NCBI GenBank assembly: GCA_002311835.1
Contig: DBZY01000032.1
Location: 1 to 15,209 of the forward strand
Reading direction: 5' to 3'
DNA: 15,209 nucleotides
Source: Proteobacteria bacterium UBA1148
GTDB taxonomy: Bacteria > Pseudomonadota > Gammaproteobacteria > Steroidobacterales > Rariloculaceae
The notes beneath the pieces were generated by a model that ran no database searches, was not told where the DNA came from, and was given only the letters and a program-made list of their open reading frames with translations. Below, one piece after another: positions 1 to 6,966 of the stretch. How positions within the stretch are numbered: position 1 is the stretch's first letter; every line of letters starts with the position of its first letter. Made by a program: the position numbers and the translations under genes.

Positions 1-61
1 CTAGGCTCATGTTTTAGACCCCCTTCTACTCAACGACTGTGCAGATTCCTTCATCTGTCAA
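1..61 (-). promoter_or_regulatory. Possible start region of a minus-strand gene leaving the left edge
   Basis: On the minus strand a purine-rich Shine-Dalgarno-like AAGGGGG (25 to 19) lies 8 bases before an ATG (10 to 8). Only three codons (Met-Ser-Leu) remain before the window ends. A perfect -35 hexamer TTGACA is at 61 to 56, but no good -10 hexamer follows at 16-18 bases. A small inverted repeat (CAGAT, 6-base loop, ATCTG; 42-57) lies between. It may be the leader of a gene downstream of tRNA-Cys. The evidence is weak because no coding sequence can be read. No tRNA-Leu, which follows tRNA-Cys in E. coli, is visible here. Confidence 0.25.
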
Positions 62-96
62 AATTGGATCTCTCTGGATCTACTCGGAAGGGAAAA

Positions 97-170
97 TGGA
101 GGCTAGGCCCGGAATCGAACCGAGGTCCGCGGCTTTGCAGGCCGCTGCATAACCACTCTGCCACCTAGCC
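97..170 (-). tRNA. tRNA-Cys (anticodon GCA)
   Basis: A complete 74-nt cloverleaf reads on the minus strand. The 7-bp acceptor stem is GGCTAGG/CCTAGCC. The D arm contains GTGGTTA, the anticodon stem is GCGGC/GCCGC with loop CTGCAAA (anticodon GCA at 138 to 136), and the T arm loop is TTCGATT. The 3' end TCCA is encoded, with U73 as discriminator base, a known identity element for cysteinyl-tRNA synthetase. It lies 50 bases downstream of the glutaryl-CoA dehydrogenase gene on the same strand. In E. coli the equivalent gene directly follows tRNA-Gly behind pgsA; here the two are about 10.8 kb apart. Confidence 0.97.
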
Positions 171-184
171 TTGTGGGCCGACGT

Positions 185-213
185 AGCATAGCCCGTTCAC
201 ATTTACTGGGAAA
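185..213 (-). promoter_or_regulatory. Candidate promoter for tRNA-Cys
   Basis: A -10-like TATGCT (190 to 185) lies 14 bases before the tRNA-Cys 5' end. A GC-rich stretch follows it, as in stringently controlled stable-RNA promoters. The matching -35 position (213 to 208, TTTCCC) is poor. A separate promoter is plausible because the tRNA lies behind a metabolic gene, but cotranscription with that gene is equally possible. Confidence 0.25.
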
Positions 214-220
214 GCATGGC

Positions 221-1384
221 CTAGAAGGCGGATTCCCCGGTCAACGTTCGACCAACAACCAGTTGATGAATGCTCTCGGTGCCTTCGTAGGTGACTACGC
301 TCTCCAGATTCAGCATATGTCGCATGGCCACATGTTCCACACCAATTCCCGCACCACCTAACATATCGCGACAATCTCGGGCGATATCAAGCGCCATACG
401 TACATTATTCCATTTAGCAAGGGAGACCTGGACGCTGGAGAGCCTGCCCTGCTCTTTCAGCTTAGCCATTCGCAATGCTAGGACTTGAGCGTTTGTAATG
501 CGGCGAGCTGCATCCGCAAGACGGATCTGAATTAGCTGGGTTTTGGAAAGTGTGCGCCCAAACAAGGTCCGTGTGGCTGTATAGTCCAATACCTCGGCCA
601 AACAGGCCTGGGCTGCTCCAATTGCTCCCCAAGCGACCCCATAGCGTGCTTGCTCCAAACAGGCTAGAGCTGGCTTCAAACCCTCTGCACCTGGGAGCCG
701 GCTCTCTTCGGGCACCGGTGTGTCGCTGAAAAAAAGCTCTGAGGTGTTTGAAGCTCTCAATGAGAACTTGTTCTTAATGACATGAGTTTCAAAACCAGCG
801 CTCTCCGACTCAACAAGAAAGCCGCGTATCCCGTCAGGTGTTTGTGCCCAGACAACGGCTACATCAGAAATGCTGCCGTTGCTTATCCACATTTTAGAGC
901 CATTTAGGATCCAGCCGTTTGTTCCAGGCTTGGCATTAGTTTTCATATTGCTCGGATCGGATCCCCCGTGGGATTCGGTAAGCCCAAAACAGCCTATCGT
1001 TTCTCCCGTAGCCAGTGCAGGCAACCAACGCTTCTTTTGCACCTCGGAGCCAAACTGATGGATGCACCACATCACCAAGCTACTCTGAACAGACAATGTG
1101 CTGCGCAATGCGCTGTCGCCCCGTTCGAGTTCTTGGCAGATTAACCCGTAGCAGGTCTGGTTTAAGCCAGCACATCCGTAACCCTGAAGATTAGCCCCCA
1201 ACAGACCGAGCTCACCCATCTTTGGAATCAGCTCAGTTGGGTAGCGGTGCTCTGCAAAGTACTCCGCGATAATCGGTAAGACGTCTTGATCGACAAAGCG
1301 AGCCACAGTGTCTTTAACTAAACATTCTTCCTCACTCAGGTCTGAACGTACATCATAGAGGTCTAACTTATCGAAATTACTCAT
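221..1384 (-). CDS. gcdH: Glutaryl-CoA dehydrogenase (acyl-CoA dehydrogenase family)
   Basis: This 387-residue cytoplasmic flavoenzyme should oxidise and decarboxylate glutaryl-CoA to crotonyl-CoA, the shared late step of lysine and tryptophan breakdown, passing electrons to ETF. The FAD/substrate region has CFGLTESHGGSDPSNM (132-147) and KFSLRAS (206-212). The C-terminal helical domain carries the catalytic glutamate in TYEGT (Glu367). Arg94 and Ser98 in RSTLSVQSSLVM match residues that bind the glutaryl carboxylate in the human enzyme, which favours glutaryl-CoA over simple acyl-CoA substrates. The ATG is preceded by AGGA at 6 bases (1394 to 1391). No CoA-transferase or LysR regulator, often found beside gcdH, is visible. 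Its neighbours are an exported SYLF protein upstream and tRNA-Cys downstream. An isovaleryl- or short-chain acyl-CoA dehydrogenase is less likely. Confidence 0.92.
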   Translation of the reverse strand: MSNFDKLDLYDVRSDLSEEECLVKDTVARFVDQDVLPIIAEYFAEHRYPTELIPKMGELGLLGANLQGYGCAGLNQTCYGLICQELERGDSALRSTLSVQSSLVMWCIHQFGSEVQKKRWLPALATGETIGCFGLTESHGGSDPSNMKTNAKPGTNGWILNGSKMWISNGSISDVAVVWAQTPDGIRGFLVESESAGFETHVIKNKFSLRASNTSELFFSDTPVPEESRLPGAEGLKPALACLEQARYGVAWGAIGAAQACLAEVLDYTATRTLFGRTLSKTQLIQIRLADAARRITNAQVLALRMAKLKEQGRLSSVQVSLAKWNNVRMALDIARDCRDMLGGAGIGVEHVAMRHMLNLESVVTYEGTESIHQLVVGRTLTGESAF

Positions 1385-1386
1385 GG

Positions 1387-1402
1387 GAATTCCTGCGAAT
1401 TC
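1387..1402. repeat. Tandem pair of GAATTC palindromes at the gcdH ribosome-binding site
   Basis: Two identical GAATTC hexamers (1387-1392 and 1397-1402) are separated by four bases, a 10-base repeat period of about one helical turn. They flank and partly overlap the gcdH Shine-Dalgarno sequence. This could be a small operator or chance; nothing else supports regulation here. Confidence 0.3.
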
Positions 1403-1432
1403 AGTTGTTATCCCAACCGTATAACTAACCCA

Positions 1433-2005
1433 CTAATTGAGACTTTCGGGAACCCAGAAGCGCGTCCCAGAAATATCCGCTGCTACCATTAGACCTCTAT
1501 CGGTGATCTGATAGAAGACTACCCCGTTAACAAAACTCGAGGTAACCGTGGCCCCTTCTTGACCTGCTGCTGCCTGCGCTGTAACGCTGGAATCCCAACC
1601 GCCATTCATAAAGGCGTAAATAGCCGGTTCAGATTCAAAGAAGGCAAGCAAATCATAAGCCTGCGCTCCGATGCTAAACCCGAGTCCCCCGGTCACCATA
1701 CGCATGTAGACTCGCTCACCTGTAGCTTTATTGACCGCAACCCCAGTTCCACTCCCTCCGCTCACTAAAAACCCAACTTTGGTCACCCCAAATACAGCGT
1801 ATCCATAGGCTTGTTCGTAAAGAGCTCTCGCCCCTTCATTAGAAGACAACAGTTCATCCAGTGCACTCTGCGCATTAGCATTAATCACTAAATGTTGCTG
1901 CTCAAGCTCGGCGCTGATTTGCCCTTCTTGGGGCATCGCCGACTCCACTCCGAGCCATAGGCATATCGCAATGAAAAGCCCTACGAATCTTCCTTGAATA
2001 GTCAT
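1433..2005 (-). CDS. Exported SYLF/YSC84-domain lipid-binding protein
   Basis: This 190-residue protein has a signal peptide (hydrophobic core about residues 7-21, likely cleavage near Ala23). The SYLF (DUF500/Ysc84) domain fills about residues 45-186. Family landmarks seen are a helical SALDELLSSNEGARALYEQA segment, GYAVFGVTKVGFLVSGGSGTG, the VYMRMVTGGLGFSIGAQAYDLLAFFES stretch split around Gly107, and a C-terminal GLMVAADISGTRF strand. Eukaryotic members bind phosphoinositides; bacterial exported members have no firm role, and an outer-membrane or periplasmic lipid-binding role is usually assumed. A strong Shine-Dalgarno (AAGGA, 5 bases before ATG; 2015 to 2011) fixes the start. It is co-oriented with gcdH 48 bases downstream, and no functional link is evident. 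Family assignment is firm; function is unknown. Confidence 0.88.
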   Translation of the reverse strand: MTIQGRFVGLFIAICLWLGVESAMPQEGQISAELEQQHLVINANAQSALDELLSSNEGARALYEQAYGYAVFGVTKVGFLVSGGSGTGVAVNKATGERVYMRMVTGGLGFSIGAQAYDLLAFFESEPAIYAFMNGGWDSSVTAQAAAGQEGATVTSSFVNGVVFYQITDRGLMVAADISGTRFWVPESLN

Positions 2006-2042
2006 TACCTTCCTTTTTGTCTTTTTTACAGAATTGAGGTTA

Positions 2043-2059
2043 ATTGGATTGTGTCCAAT
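2043..2059. promoter_or_regulatory. Inverted repeat upstream of the SYLF gene (possible operator)
   Basis: A perfect inverted repeat ATTGGA-(5)-TCCAAT lies 38-54 bases before the SYLF start, in the 120-base gap between this gene and the HupE-like gene. No T-run follows on either strand, so an intrinsic terminator is unlikely. Its position between promoter-like sequence and ribosome-binding site suits a dimeric repressor site. It is a short match and could be chance. Confidence 0.35.
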
Positions 2060-2125
2060 ACCACTCTCAAATAGATGAGTAGGTGAATATGTTCCATCGC
2101 AGCCACAAGACTCCGAAAATAGTTA

Positions 2126-2806
2126 TTACGCTACAAGATAACCAGTTAGTTGAAATCCGATCAATACAAAGCCTGAAACCATTAATAAAACGTTTGTCGT
2201 ATATGCATGGCGAAAAAAGCTGTCTGTTTTCCGCCATACATTAAAGCCGATCAATATAATGCTGAGTGCAACAAGTTGCCCGATTTCAACTCCAACATTA
2301 AACGACACCATATTGGTAATAAGACCATTATCAGAAATCGCTAGGTCCTGGAGTTTAGTGGACAGTCCAAAACCGTGAAAGAAGCCAAAGAACAACACTG
2401 CAGCTTTCATATTTGGCTGAAACCCTAACGTTTTAAAACCATCTAGGTTCTCAAAAGCTTTATAAACAACAGAGAAACCGATGATCGCATCCACAAGATA
2501 CGGATCAACGTGTAGTCCACCAAGAACGCCTAACAATAACGTCGTACTGTGTCCGACTGCGAACAAAGTGACATATATGGCGACATCCCTTAGTCGATAA
2601 AGATAAAAGATAACGCCCGCAAGAAATAACAAATGGTCATAACCAGTGACCATGTGCTTGGCGCCGAGATAGATGTACGGTCCAATTTGTGGGCCAACAT
2701 TGTTGATAAGAAACTCCTGATCCGCCCCGGTAATACCGTGAGCGTGTGATGAAAATACCGTGAGGCATCCCAGAAGCACTCCCACTATGAGTCTGACTGC
2801 ATACAT
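2126..2806 (-). CDS. HupE/UreJ-family membrane protein, possible metal transporter
   Basis: This 226-residue inner-membrane protein has an N-terminal signal segment (residues 1-22, SSHA before His23) and about six membrane helices. Diagnostic HupE/UreJ motifs are KHMVTGYDHLLFL (50-62, with His51, Asp57, His58), FAVGHS (82-87), Glu119 near the third or fourth helix, FGFFHGFGLS (140-149) and FNVGVEIGQL (169-178). In studied members the helix histidines and acids handle Ni2+ or Co2+, and the genes usually lie beside hydrogenase or urease operons. None is visible here, so substrate and direction of transport are open. It diverges from the TRAP operon across a 106-base gap. A TACAAT -10-like hexamer (2818 to 2813) sits so close to the ATG that a nearly leaderless transcript is possible. 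Confidence 0.85.
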   Translation of the reverse strand: MYAVRLIVGVLLGCLTVFSSHAHGITGADQEFLINNVGPQIGPYIYLGAKHMVTGYDHLLFLAGVIFYLYRLRDVAIYVTLFAVGHSTTLLLGVLGGLHVDPYLVDAIIGFSVVYKAFENLDGFKTLGFQPNMKAAVLFFGFFHGFGLSTKLQDLAISDNGLITNMVSFNVGVEIGQLVALSIILIGFNVWRKTDSFFRHAYTTNVLLMVSGFVLIGFQLTGYLVA

Positions 2807-2854
2807 AGAGGTATTGTAGCCGATACGAGAGATAGCTCTGTTTCATACCAAAAT

Positions 2855-2864
2855 TTTCATGAAA
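2855..2864. promoter_or_regulatory. Palindrome TTTCATGAAA between the divergent hupE-like and TRAP genes
   Basis: A perfect 10-base palindrome sits in the divergent intergenic region, with another TTTCAT half at 2841-2846. It includes the ATG at 2859 that would give the TRAP binding protein an unusually long N-terminus. An operator role would fit a regulated solute transporter, but no regulator gene is adjacent and AT-rich palindromes arise often by chance. Confidence 0.3.
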
Positions 2865-2912
2865 TTGGGTTCCTACATCTTGCAGCCACGGCAGCCAACC
2901 CCGACAATTCGG

Positions 2913-3923
2913 ATGATGAAAGCACCTACGCCTCTCAGTTTTCTACTCACCGCATTATTCGGTTTTGGCCTAGTGGTTGCTGAGCAAGCAATCAGCCAGA
3001 CGATCCTTAGAGCCTCCCATCAATTTCCAGGGAGTACCGGGGACGTAAGGGATGAGATGCTTCAAATTATTGCCCGGGAGGTTGAAGCCGCTGATGTTGG
3101 CTTGATTATCCGCGTCTACCCGGGCCAGTCGCTATTTAAAGCAACAGATCAGTGGTCAGCTCTCGTACGGGGTCGTCTCGACATCGCTCTACTTCCTCTG
3201 GATTACGCCAGCGGCCGCCATCCAGAATTCAGCGCAACCTTAATGCCAGGTCTAGTCAAGAATCACGATCACGCAAGACGTCTCAATGACTCCCCCTTCA
3301 TGGAGGACATCAAGGCTATCATCAACGAGGAGGGAGCCAGAGTTCTTACAGATGCTTGGTTAGCAGGCGGTTTTACATCCTCAGAACGCTGCATCCTGTG
3401 GCCAGACGACATACAGGGGCAGGTCATTCGTGCTGCTGGCCCTGCGTTTGAGCGGATGATGGTTGCTGCTGGGGCGTCAATAACCTCTATGCCTAGTTCT
3501 GAAATCTACACAGCCATGCAGACTGGTGTCTTGGACGCTGCCAGTACCAGCTCTGCAAGCTTCGTGACGTTTCGCATTCACGAACATTCTGAGTGTTTAA
3601 CAGCCCCTGGAGAATATGGACTTTGGTTTATGTACGAACCTGTGCTCATTGGAGAGCGGACTTGGAATAGGCTCGACCCCGAACAGCAAACTGCGTTACT
3701 TGCTGCGGGAAAAGTAGCGGAAGATTACTTTTTTGAACAAGCGCAACTGCTGGATGAGCATCTAGAAGAAGTCTTTACTGAGGCCGGTGTCGAGATCGTA
3801 CACATGACTCGTGAACAAACTGATGCTTGGCGAGCGATCGCAGCTGAAACCTCATATAAAGTTTTTGCGGAAGAAGTCCCTGGTGGAGCTGAACTCATAG
3901 CAAAAGCTCTCGCAGTCGAGTGA
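2913..3923 (+). CDS. dctP: TRAP transporter periplasmic solute-binding protein (DctP family)
   Basis: This binding protein captures an organic anion in the periplasm and delivers it to the DctQM membrane unit. I choose the ATG at 2913 (or 2916), giving about 336 residues, because a signal peptide follows at once (MKAPTPLSFLL, then a hydrophobic stretch to about AISQ). The upstream ATG at 2859 would add 18 polar residues before it, and neither site has a good Shine-Dalgarno. The DctP signature DDIQGQVIRAAGPAF (residues 165-179 from this start) contains the conserved arginine that salt-bridges substrate carboxylates, and SSEIYTAMQTGVLDAAST follows, as in the family. Two cysteines (in ERCILW and SECLT) could form a disulfide. 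The substrate cannot be read; a mono- or dicarboxylate is likely. It heads a three-gene operon, 13 bases before dctQ. Confidence 0.93.
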   Translation: MMKAPTPLSFLLTALFGFGLVVAEQAISQTILRASHQFPGSTGDVRDEMLQIIAREVEAADVGLIIRVYPGQSLFKATDQWSALVRGRLDIALLPLDYASGRHPEFSATLMPGLVKNHDHARRLNDSPFMEDIKAIINEEGARVLTDAWLAGGFTSSERCILWPDDIQGQVIRAAGPAFERMMVAAGASITSMPSSEIYTAMQTGVLDAASTSSASFVTFRIHEHSECLTAPGEYGLWFMYEPVLIGERTWNRLDPEQQTALLAAGKVAEDYFFEQAQLLDEHLEEVFTEAGVEIVHMTREQTDAWRAIAAETSYKVFAEEVPGGAELIAKALAVE

Positions 3924-3936
3924 GCGCCTTCCAGTC

Positions 3937-4464
3937 GTGAATTTTTTTATCCGTGGTGTAGAGACGCTCTCGCGTGCATGCGGAGTTTTTGCAGCGCTGT
4001 GTCTAGCAGCAGCATCTTTTGTAGTTTGTCATATGGTTCTGGTGCGTTATGCCTTTGGTGCCGCAACAATATGGCAGACTGAATTTGTCACCTTTGCGGT
4101 TGTTGCTGCCACTCTAATTGGTAGCCCGTACGTTCTTCTAACCAGAGGTCATGTGACCGTTGATCTCTTGCCCCATTATTTATCTGAAAAGCCTCGACAT
4201 CGACTAGCACTGCTCGCATCGATTTGCGCTTGGCTTGCGTGCGCAGTGCTTGCCTGGACTGGATGGTCGTTTTTCTACGAAGCCTGGACAGAGGGCTGGG
4301 CCACTGAGTCCGTCTGGGGACCACCGTTGTGGATTCCCCTATTGTCGCTCCCGGTGGGACTAGGTGTGCTGACGCTCCAGTATACGGTCGACATCTTTAA
4401 TCTCGCCACAGGCCAACCATTGGGGCACGGTCCGGCTAATCCCTCCAACGAGCCTGAGGCATGA
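3937..4464 (+). CDS. dctQ: TRAP transporter small permease subunit (DctQ family)
   Basis: This 175-residue membrane protein has four predicted helices (about residues 14-36, 44-66, 88-110 and 129-151), the usual plan of TRAP small subunits. The segment with VRYAFGAATIWQTEFVTF in the first hairpin and RGHVTVDLLPHYL (70-82) after the second helix is typical of DctQ. It partners DctM to form the sodium-driven permease fed by DctP. It starts at GTG with no clear Shine-Dalgarno, 13 bases after dctP, and no usable ATG occurs before the first helix, so GTG is preferred. Its end overlaps dctM in an ATGA, suggesting translational coupling. Confidence 0.93.
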   Translation: MNFFIRGVETLSRACGVFAALCLAAASFVVCHMVLVRYAFGAATIWQTEFVTFAVVAATLIGSPYVLLTRGHVTVDLLPHYLSEKPRHRLALLASICAWLACAVLAWTGWSFFYEAWTEGWATESVWGPPLWIPLLSLPVGLGVLTLQYTVDIFNLATGQPLGHGPANPSNEPEA

Positions 4465-5768
4465 GTCCTCTTATCATCGGACTTCTTATTGCCATTACCA
4501 CTGTTGTGGTTCTGGCAAGCGGTATTCCAGTTGCCTTTGGACTCGTCGCGGTCGCGCTAGGATTTCTTGCTATTTTTGATGGCATCGAGAGCTTAACCAT
4601 CACAGGTGAGCTCTTCTTTTCAGGACTCGCGGACTTTACTCTGGTTTCCATCCCAATGTTTATTGCCATGGGTGCAGCAGTCGCAGCCTCACCAGCAGGA
4701 GGAGATCTATACGGCGCATTAGACCGGTGGCTTCATCGCGTACCTGGTGGTCTTGCGATATCCAATATAGGTGCATGCGCCATATTCGCGGCGCTTAGCG
4801 GCTCCTCACCTGCAACTTGTGCCGCCATCGGCAAAATGGGAATTCCAGAAATGCGCAAACGTGGTTATCCAGCTGCTTTAGCCACTGGATCTATCGCCGC
4901 AGGCGGTACTTTAGGCATCCTAATACCGCCTAGTGTCACCATGATCGTCTACGGAATTTCCACAGGAACATCAATTGGACGCCTATTCGTCGCTGGCATT
5001 CTTCCCGGAATAATGCTCACAGCACTCTTTAGCGCCTGGTCAATATTTTATGCATGGAAAGATGGGTTTCAGGCAGGACAGGAACATCAAGAACTCAATC
5101 TGCGACAAAAACTTGAACAAGCAGCTCGAGTTCTTCCTTTTCTTTTAATTGTCGCCGGAATTCTTTTTGTGCTCTATGGCGGTGTTGCAACCCCCTCAGA
5201 AGCCGCCGGTGTGGGCGCGATGCTTTGCGTTTTCATGGTGGCGGTAATTTACCGGATGTGGAGTCCGCATAAACTCTGGCGGATTCTCAGCAGTAGCACG
5301 CGTGAGAGCGTGATGATCATGATGATTATTGGTGCGGCAGCGCTCTTTAGTTACATGCTGTCATATCTATTCGTTACGCAGTCTATAGCTTTATCGATTG
5401 CTGCTCTCGAAATCAATCGTTGGCTGTTGTTGGCTATGATCAATCTTTTCTTGTTGGTTGCAGGGTTTTTTCTTCCGCCAGTTGCGGTTATTTTGATGGC
5501 AGCGCCAATTTTAATGCCTATCGTTCTTCAAGCTGGTTTCGATCCATACTGGTTTGCGGTTGTACTAACCATCAACATGGAAATTGGGCTGATTACACCG
5601 CCGGTCGGTTTGAACCTATACGTTATTGATGGGATTGCACCAGATGTGGGGTTGCCACAAATACTGCGTGGTGCCCTACCATACGTTCTTTTAATGGTCC
5701 TAGGAATTGTCCTGCTTTGCTTCTTTCCGCAAATTGCAACATGGCTGCCAGATCTTTTCTTTGGCTAA
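4461..5768 (+). CDS. dctM: TRAP transporter large permease subunit (DctM family)
   Basis: This 435-residue polytopic inner-membrane protein belongs to the DctM branch of the ion transporter superfamily and forms the transport channel. Seen motifs are VSIPMFIAMGA in the N-terminal half, ALSGSSPATCAAIG (about 110-123), GTLGILIPPS in the first re-entrant region and the C-terminal repeat equivalent EIGLITPPVGLNLYVI. Length equals the family norm of about 430 residues, so it is intact. The start overlaps the dctQ stop by four bases. With dctP and dctQ it forms a complete three-part TRAP system. No intrinsic terminator is evident after it; the following 79 bases are AT-rich. Confidence 0.95.
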   Translation: MSPLIIGLLIAITTVVVLASGIPVAFGLVAVALGFLAIFDGIESLTITGELFFSGLADFTLVSIPMFIAMGAAVAASPAGGDLYGALDRWLHRVPGGLAISNIGACAIFAALSGSSPATCAAIGKMGIPEMRKRGYPAALATGSIAAGGTLGILIPPSVTMIVYGISTGTSIGRLFVAGILPGIMLTALFSAWSIFYAWKDGFQAGQEHQELNLRQKLEQAARVLPFLLIVAGILFVLYGGVATPSEAAGVGAMLCVFMVAVIYRMWSPHKLWRILSSSTRESVMIMMIIGAAALFSYMLSYLFVTQSIALSIAALEINRWLLLAMINLFLLVAGFFLPPVAVILMAAPILMPIVLQAGFDPYWFAVVLTINMEIGLITPPVGLNLYVIDGIAPDVGLPQILRGALPYVLLMVLGIVLLCFFPQIATWLPDLFFG

Positions 5769-5805
5769 TCTCATTGTCAAAAAATATTTTTATATAGAGT
5801 GAAGC

Positions 5806-5826
5806 TATAGTATGTATTGTTAATAC
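5806..5826 (+). promoter_or_regulatory. Candidate promoter and small inverted repeat before the serine hydrolase gene
   Basis: The 79-base AT-rich gap after dctM contains a good -10 hexamer TATAGT (5806-5811), but no convincing -35 at 16-18 bases; a TTGTCA at 5774 is too far away. Just downstream an inverted repeat GTATT-GTT-AATAC (5814-5826) would overlap the transcription start. The gene may have its own promoter rather than relying on read-through from the TRAP operon. Confidence 0.3.
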
Positions 5827-5847
5827 TTGTCATGACGTTACAATTTT

Positions 5848-6966
5848 ATGTTCGGTATCAATAATATTTGTACGGCTTATAGATTATACGTTTGGTACGC
5901 TACTAACTTTTTCGTATGTAGCATGATATTGCAAGCCCCTGCAATCGCCCAAGAAACATCTACGACTTTATTCAATTTTGATGTGGCATTGGAGTCTGCT
6001 CAAAATTTACCCCGGATACGAAGCTTGCTTGTGAGTCGGAATGGGGAAGTGGCATTGGAACGCTACTTCAATGGCGCGAATGCTCGTCGTATAACTAATG
6101 TCAAGTCGGTTTCAAAAAGCATTATTTCCACACTAATTGGAATCGCTATTGAACAGGGACACATACCTAGCGTCAAACAACCAATTGGAGATTATTTCAG
6201 CACACAACTTTCAACCAATGAAGACGCCCTAAAAGAGCGCATTACCATTGAGAATCTTTTGACTATGCAGTCGGGTCTTGAAACTACTAGCAACCGCAAC
6301 TATGGCGCATGGATAACGAGCTCTGACTGGGTAGGCTCCGCGCTCCAACAACCGCTCCACCTCCCCTCCGGTAGGCTCATGGAATACAGCACCGGAAATA
6401 CCCATCTACTTTCTGCCATCCTCACCGCTGCAACCGGTCAAAGTACACTGGAATTCGCGCGAAAAGTGTTGGCTGAACCATTAGGATTCTACCTAGCTCC
6501 ATGGCCTCAGGATCCCCAAGGCATATATTTTGGCGGCAACGATATGGAACTGACGCCTCGTCAAATGCTCGCATTTGGGAAGTTATACCTAAATAAGGGG
6601 CAAGCCAATGGCATTCAAATCATTCCAAGGGCATGGGTTGATAATTCGCTCGTTCGACGTGCGCAATCACGTCGTGACCGTACTCGATATTACGGTTATG
6701 GCTGGTGGAGTCGCGATATGGCAGGGCACAAAACCTCGTATGCCTGGGGATTCGGCGGCCAGTTCATTTTGCTGGTGCCAGAACTTAACCTAGTAGTCGT
6801 GACGACTTCATCCAGTAATCCTGGGCCAGAACGCCGAGTACATACCCGACGTATCTACGACTTGGTAGAACATGAGATTATAACGGCCGTATCTGCGCAA
6901 CTTGGGTACCCGCCTGTTTCAACGCAACGGACGCGTATTGACTATTCCGCTCCAGGGCAATACTGA
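5848..6966 (+). CDS. Exported serine beta-lactamase-fold hydrolase (class C / NylB-like)
   Basis: This 372-residue protein has a signal peptide (residues 1-35, hydrophobic LYVWYATNFFVCSMIL, likely cleavage at AIA-Q). It then has a beta-lactamase-related fold. The active-site SxxK is SVSK (Ser87, Lys90), the catalytic Tyr lies in EYSTGN (Tyr180), and GFGGQ (301-305) replaces the KTG box, as in esterases and 6-aminohexanoate-dimer hydrolases. TIENLLTMQSGL (133-144) is typical of the family. Activity may be esterase, amidase or D-peptidase; a true beta-lactamase is less likely. No Shine-Dalgarno is seen before the ATG, but the next Met (26) would destroy the signal peptide. It follows the TRAP operon on the same strand by 79 bases. 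Its end overlaps the oppositely oriented DUF6152 gene by 25 bases. Confidence 0.88.
   Translation: MFGINNICTAYRLYVWYATNFFVCSMILQAPAIAQETSTTLFNFDVALESAQNLPRIRSLLVSRNGEVALERYFNGANARRITNVKSVSKSIISTLIGIAIEQGHIPSVKQPIGDYFSTQLSTNEDALKERITIENLLTMQSGLETTSNRNYGAWITSSDWVGSALQQPLHLPSGRLMEYSTGNTHLLSAILTAATGQSTLEFARKVLAEPLGFYLAPWPQDPQGIYFGGNDMELTPRQMLAFGKLYLNKGQANGIQIIPRAWVDNSLVRRAQSRRDRTRYYGYGWWSRDMAGHKTSYAWGFGGQFILLVPELNLVVVTTSSSNPGPERRVHTRRIYDLVEHEIITAVSAQLGYPPVSTQRTRIDYSAPGQY

Noticed and set aside
62..80. Repeated GGATCT next to tRNA-Cys as an integration (att) site
   Set aside because: The two 6-base copies do not match the tRNA 3' end or any sequence near tRNA-Gly, and no integrase is present.
2859..2912. 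Longer dctP form starting at ATG 2859
   Set aside because: It would put 18 polar, proline-rich residues before the signal peptide, and its ATG lies within a palindrome; the starts at 2913/2916 give a normal signal peptide and family length.
5777..5795. AAAAAATATTTTTATA after dctM as a terminator
   Set aside because: It is a pure A/T palindrome without a GC stem; stable termination is unlikely.
5848..6966. Serine hydrolase as an antibiotic-resistance beta-lactamase
   Set aside because: The KTG box is replaced by GGQ and the sequence looks closer to esterase/NylB-type relatives; resistance cannot be inferred.
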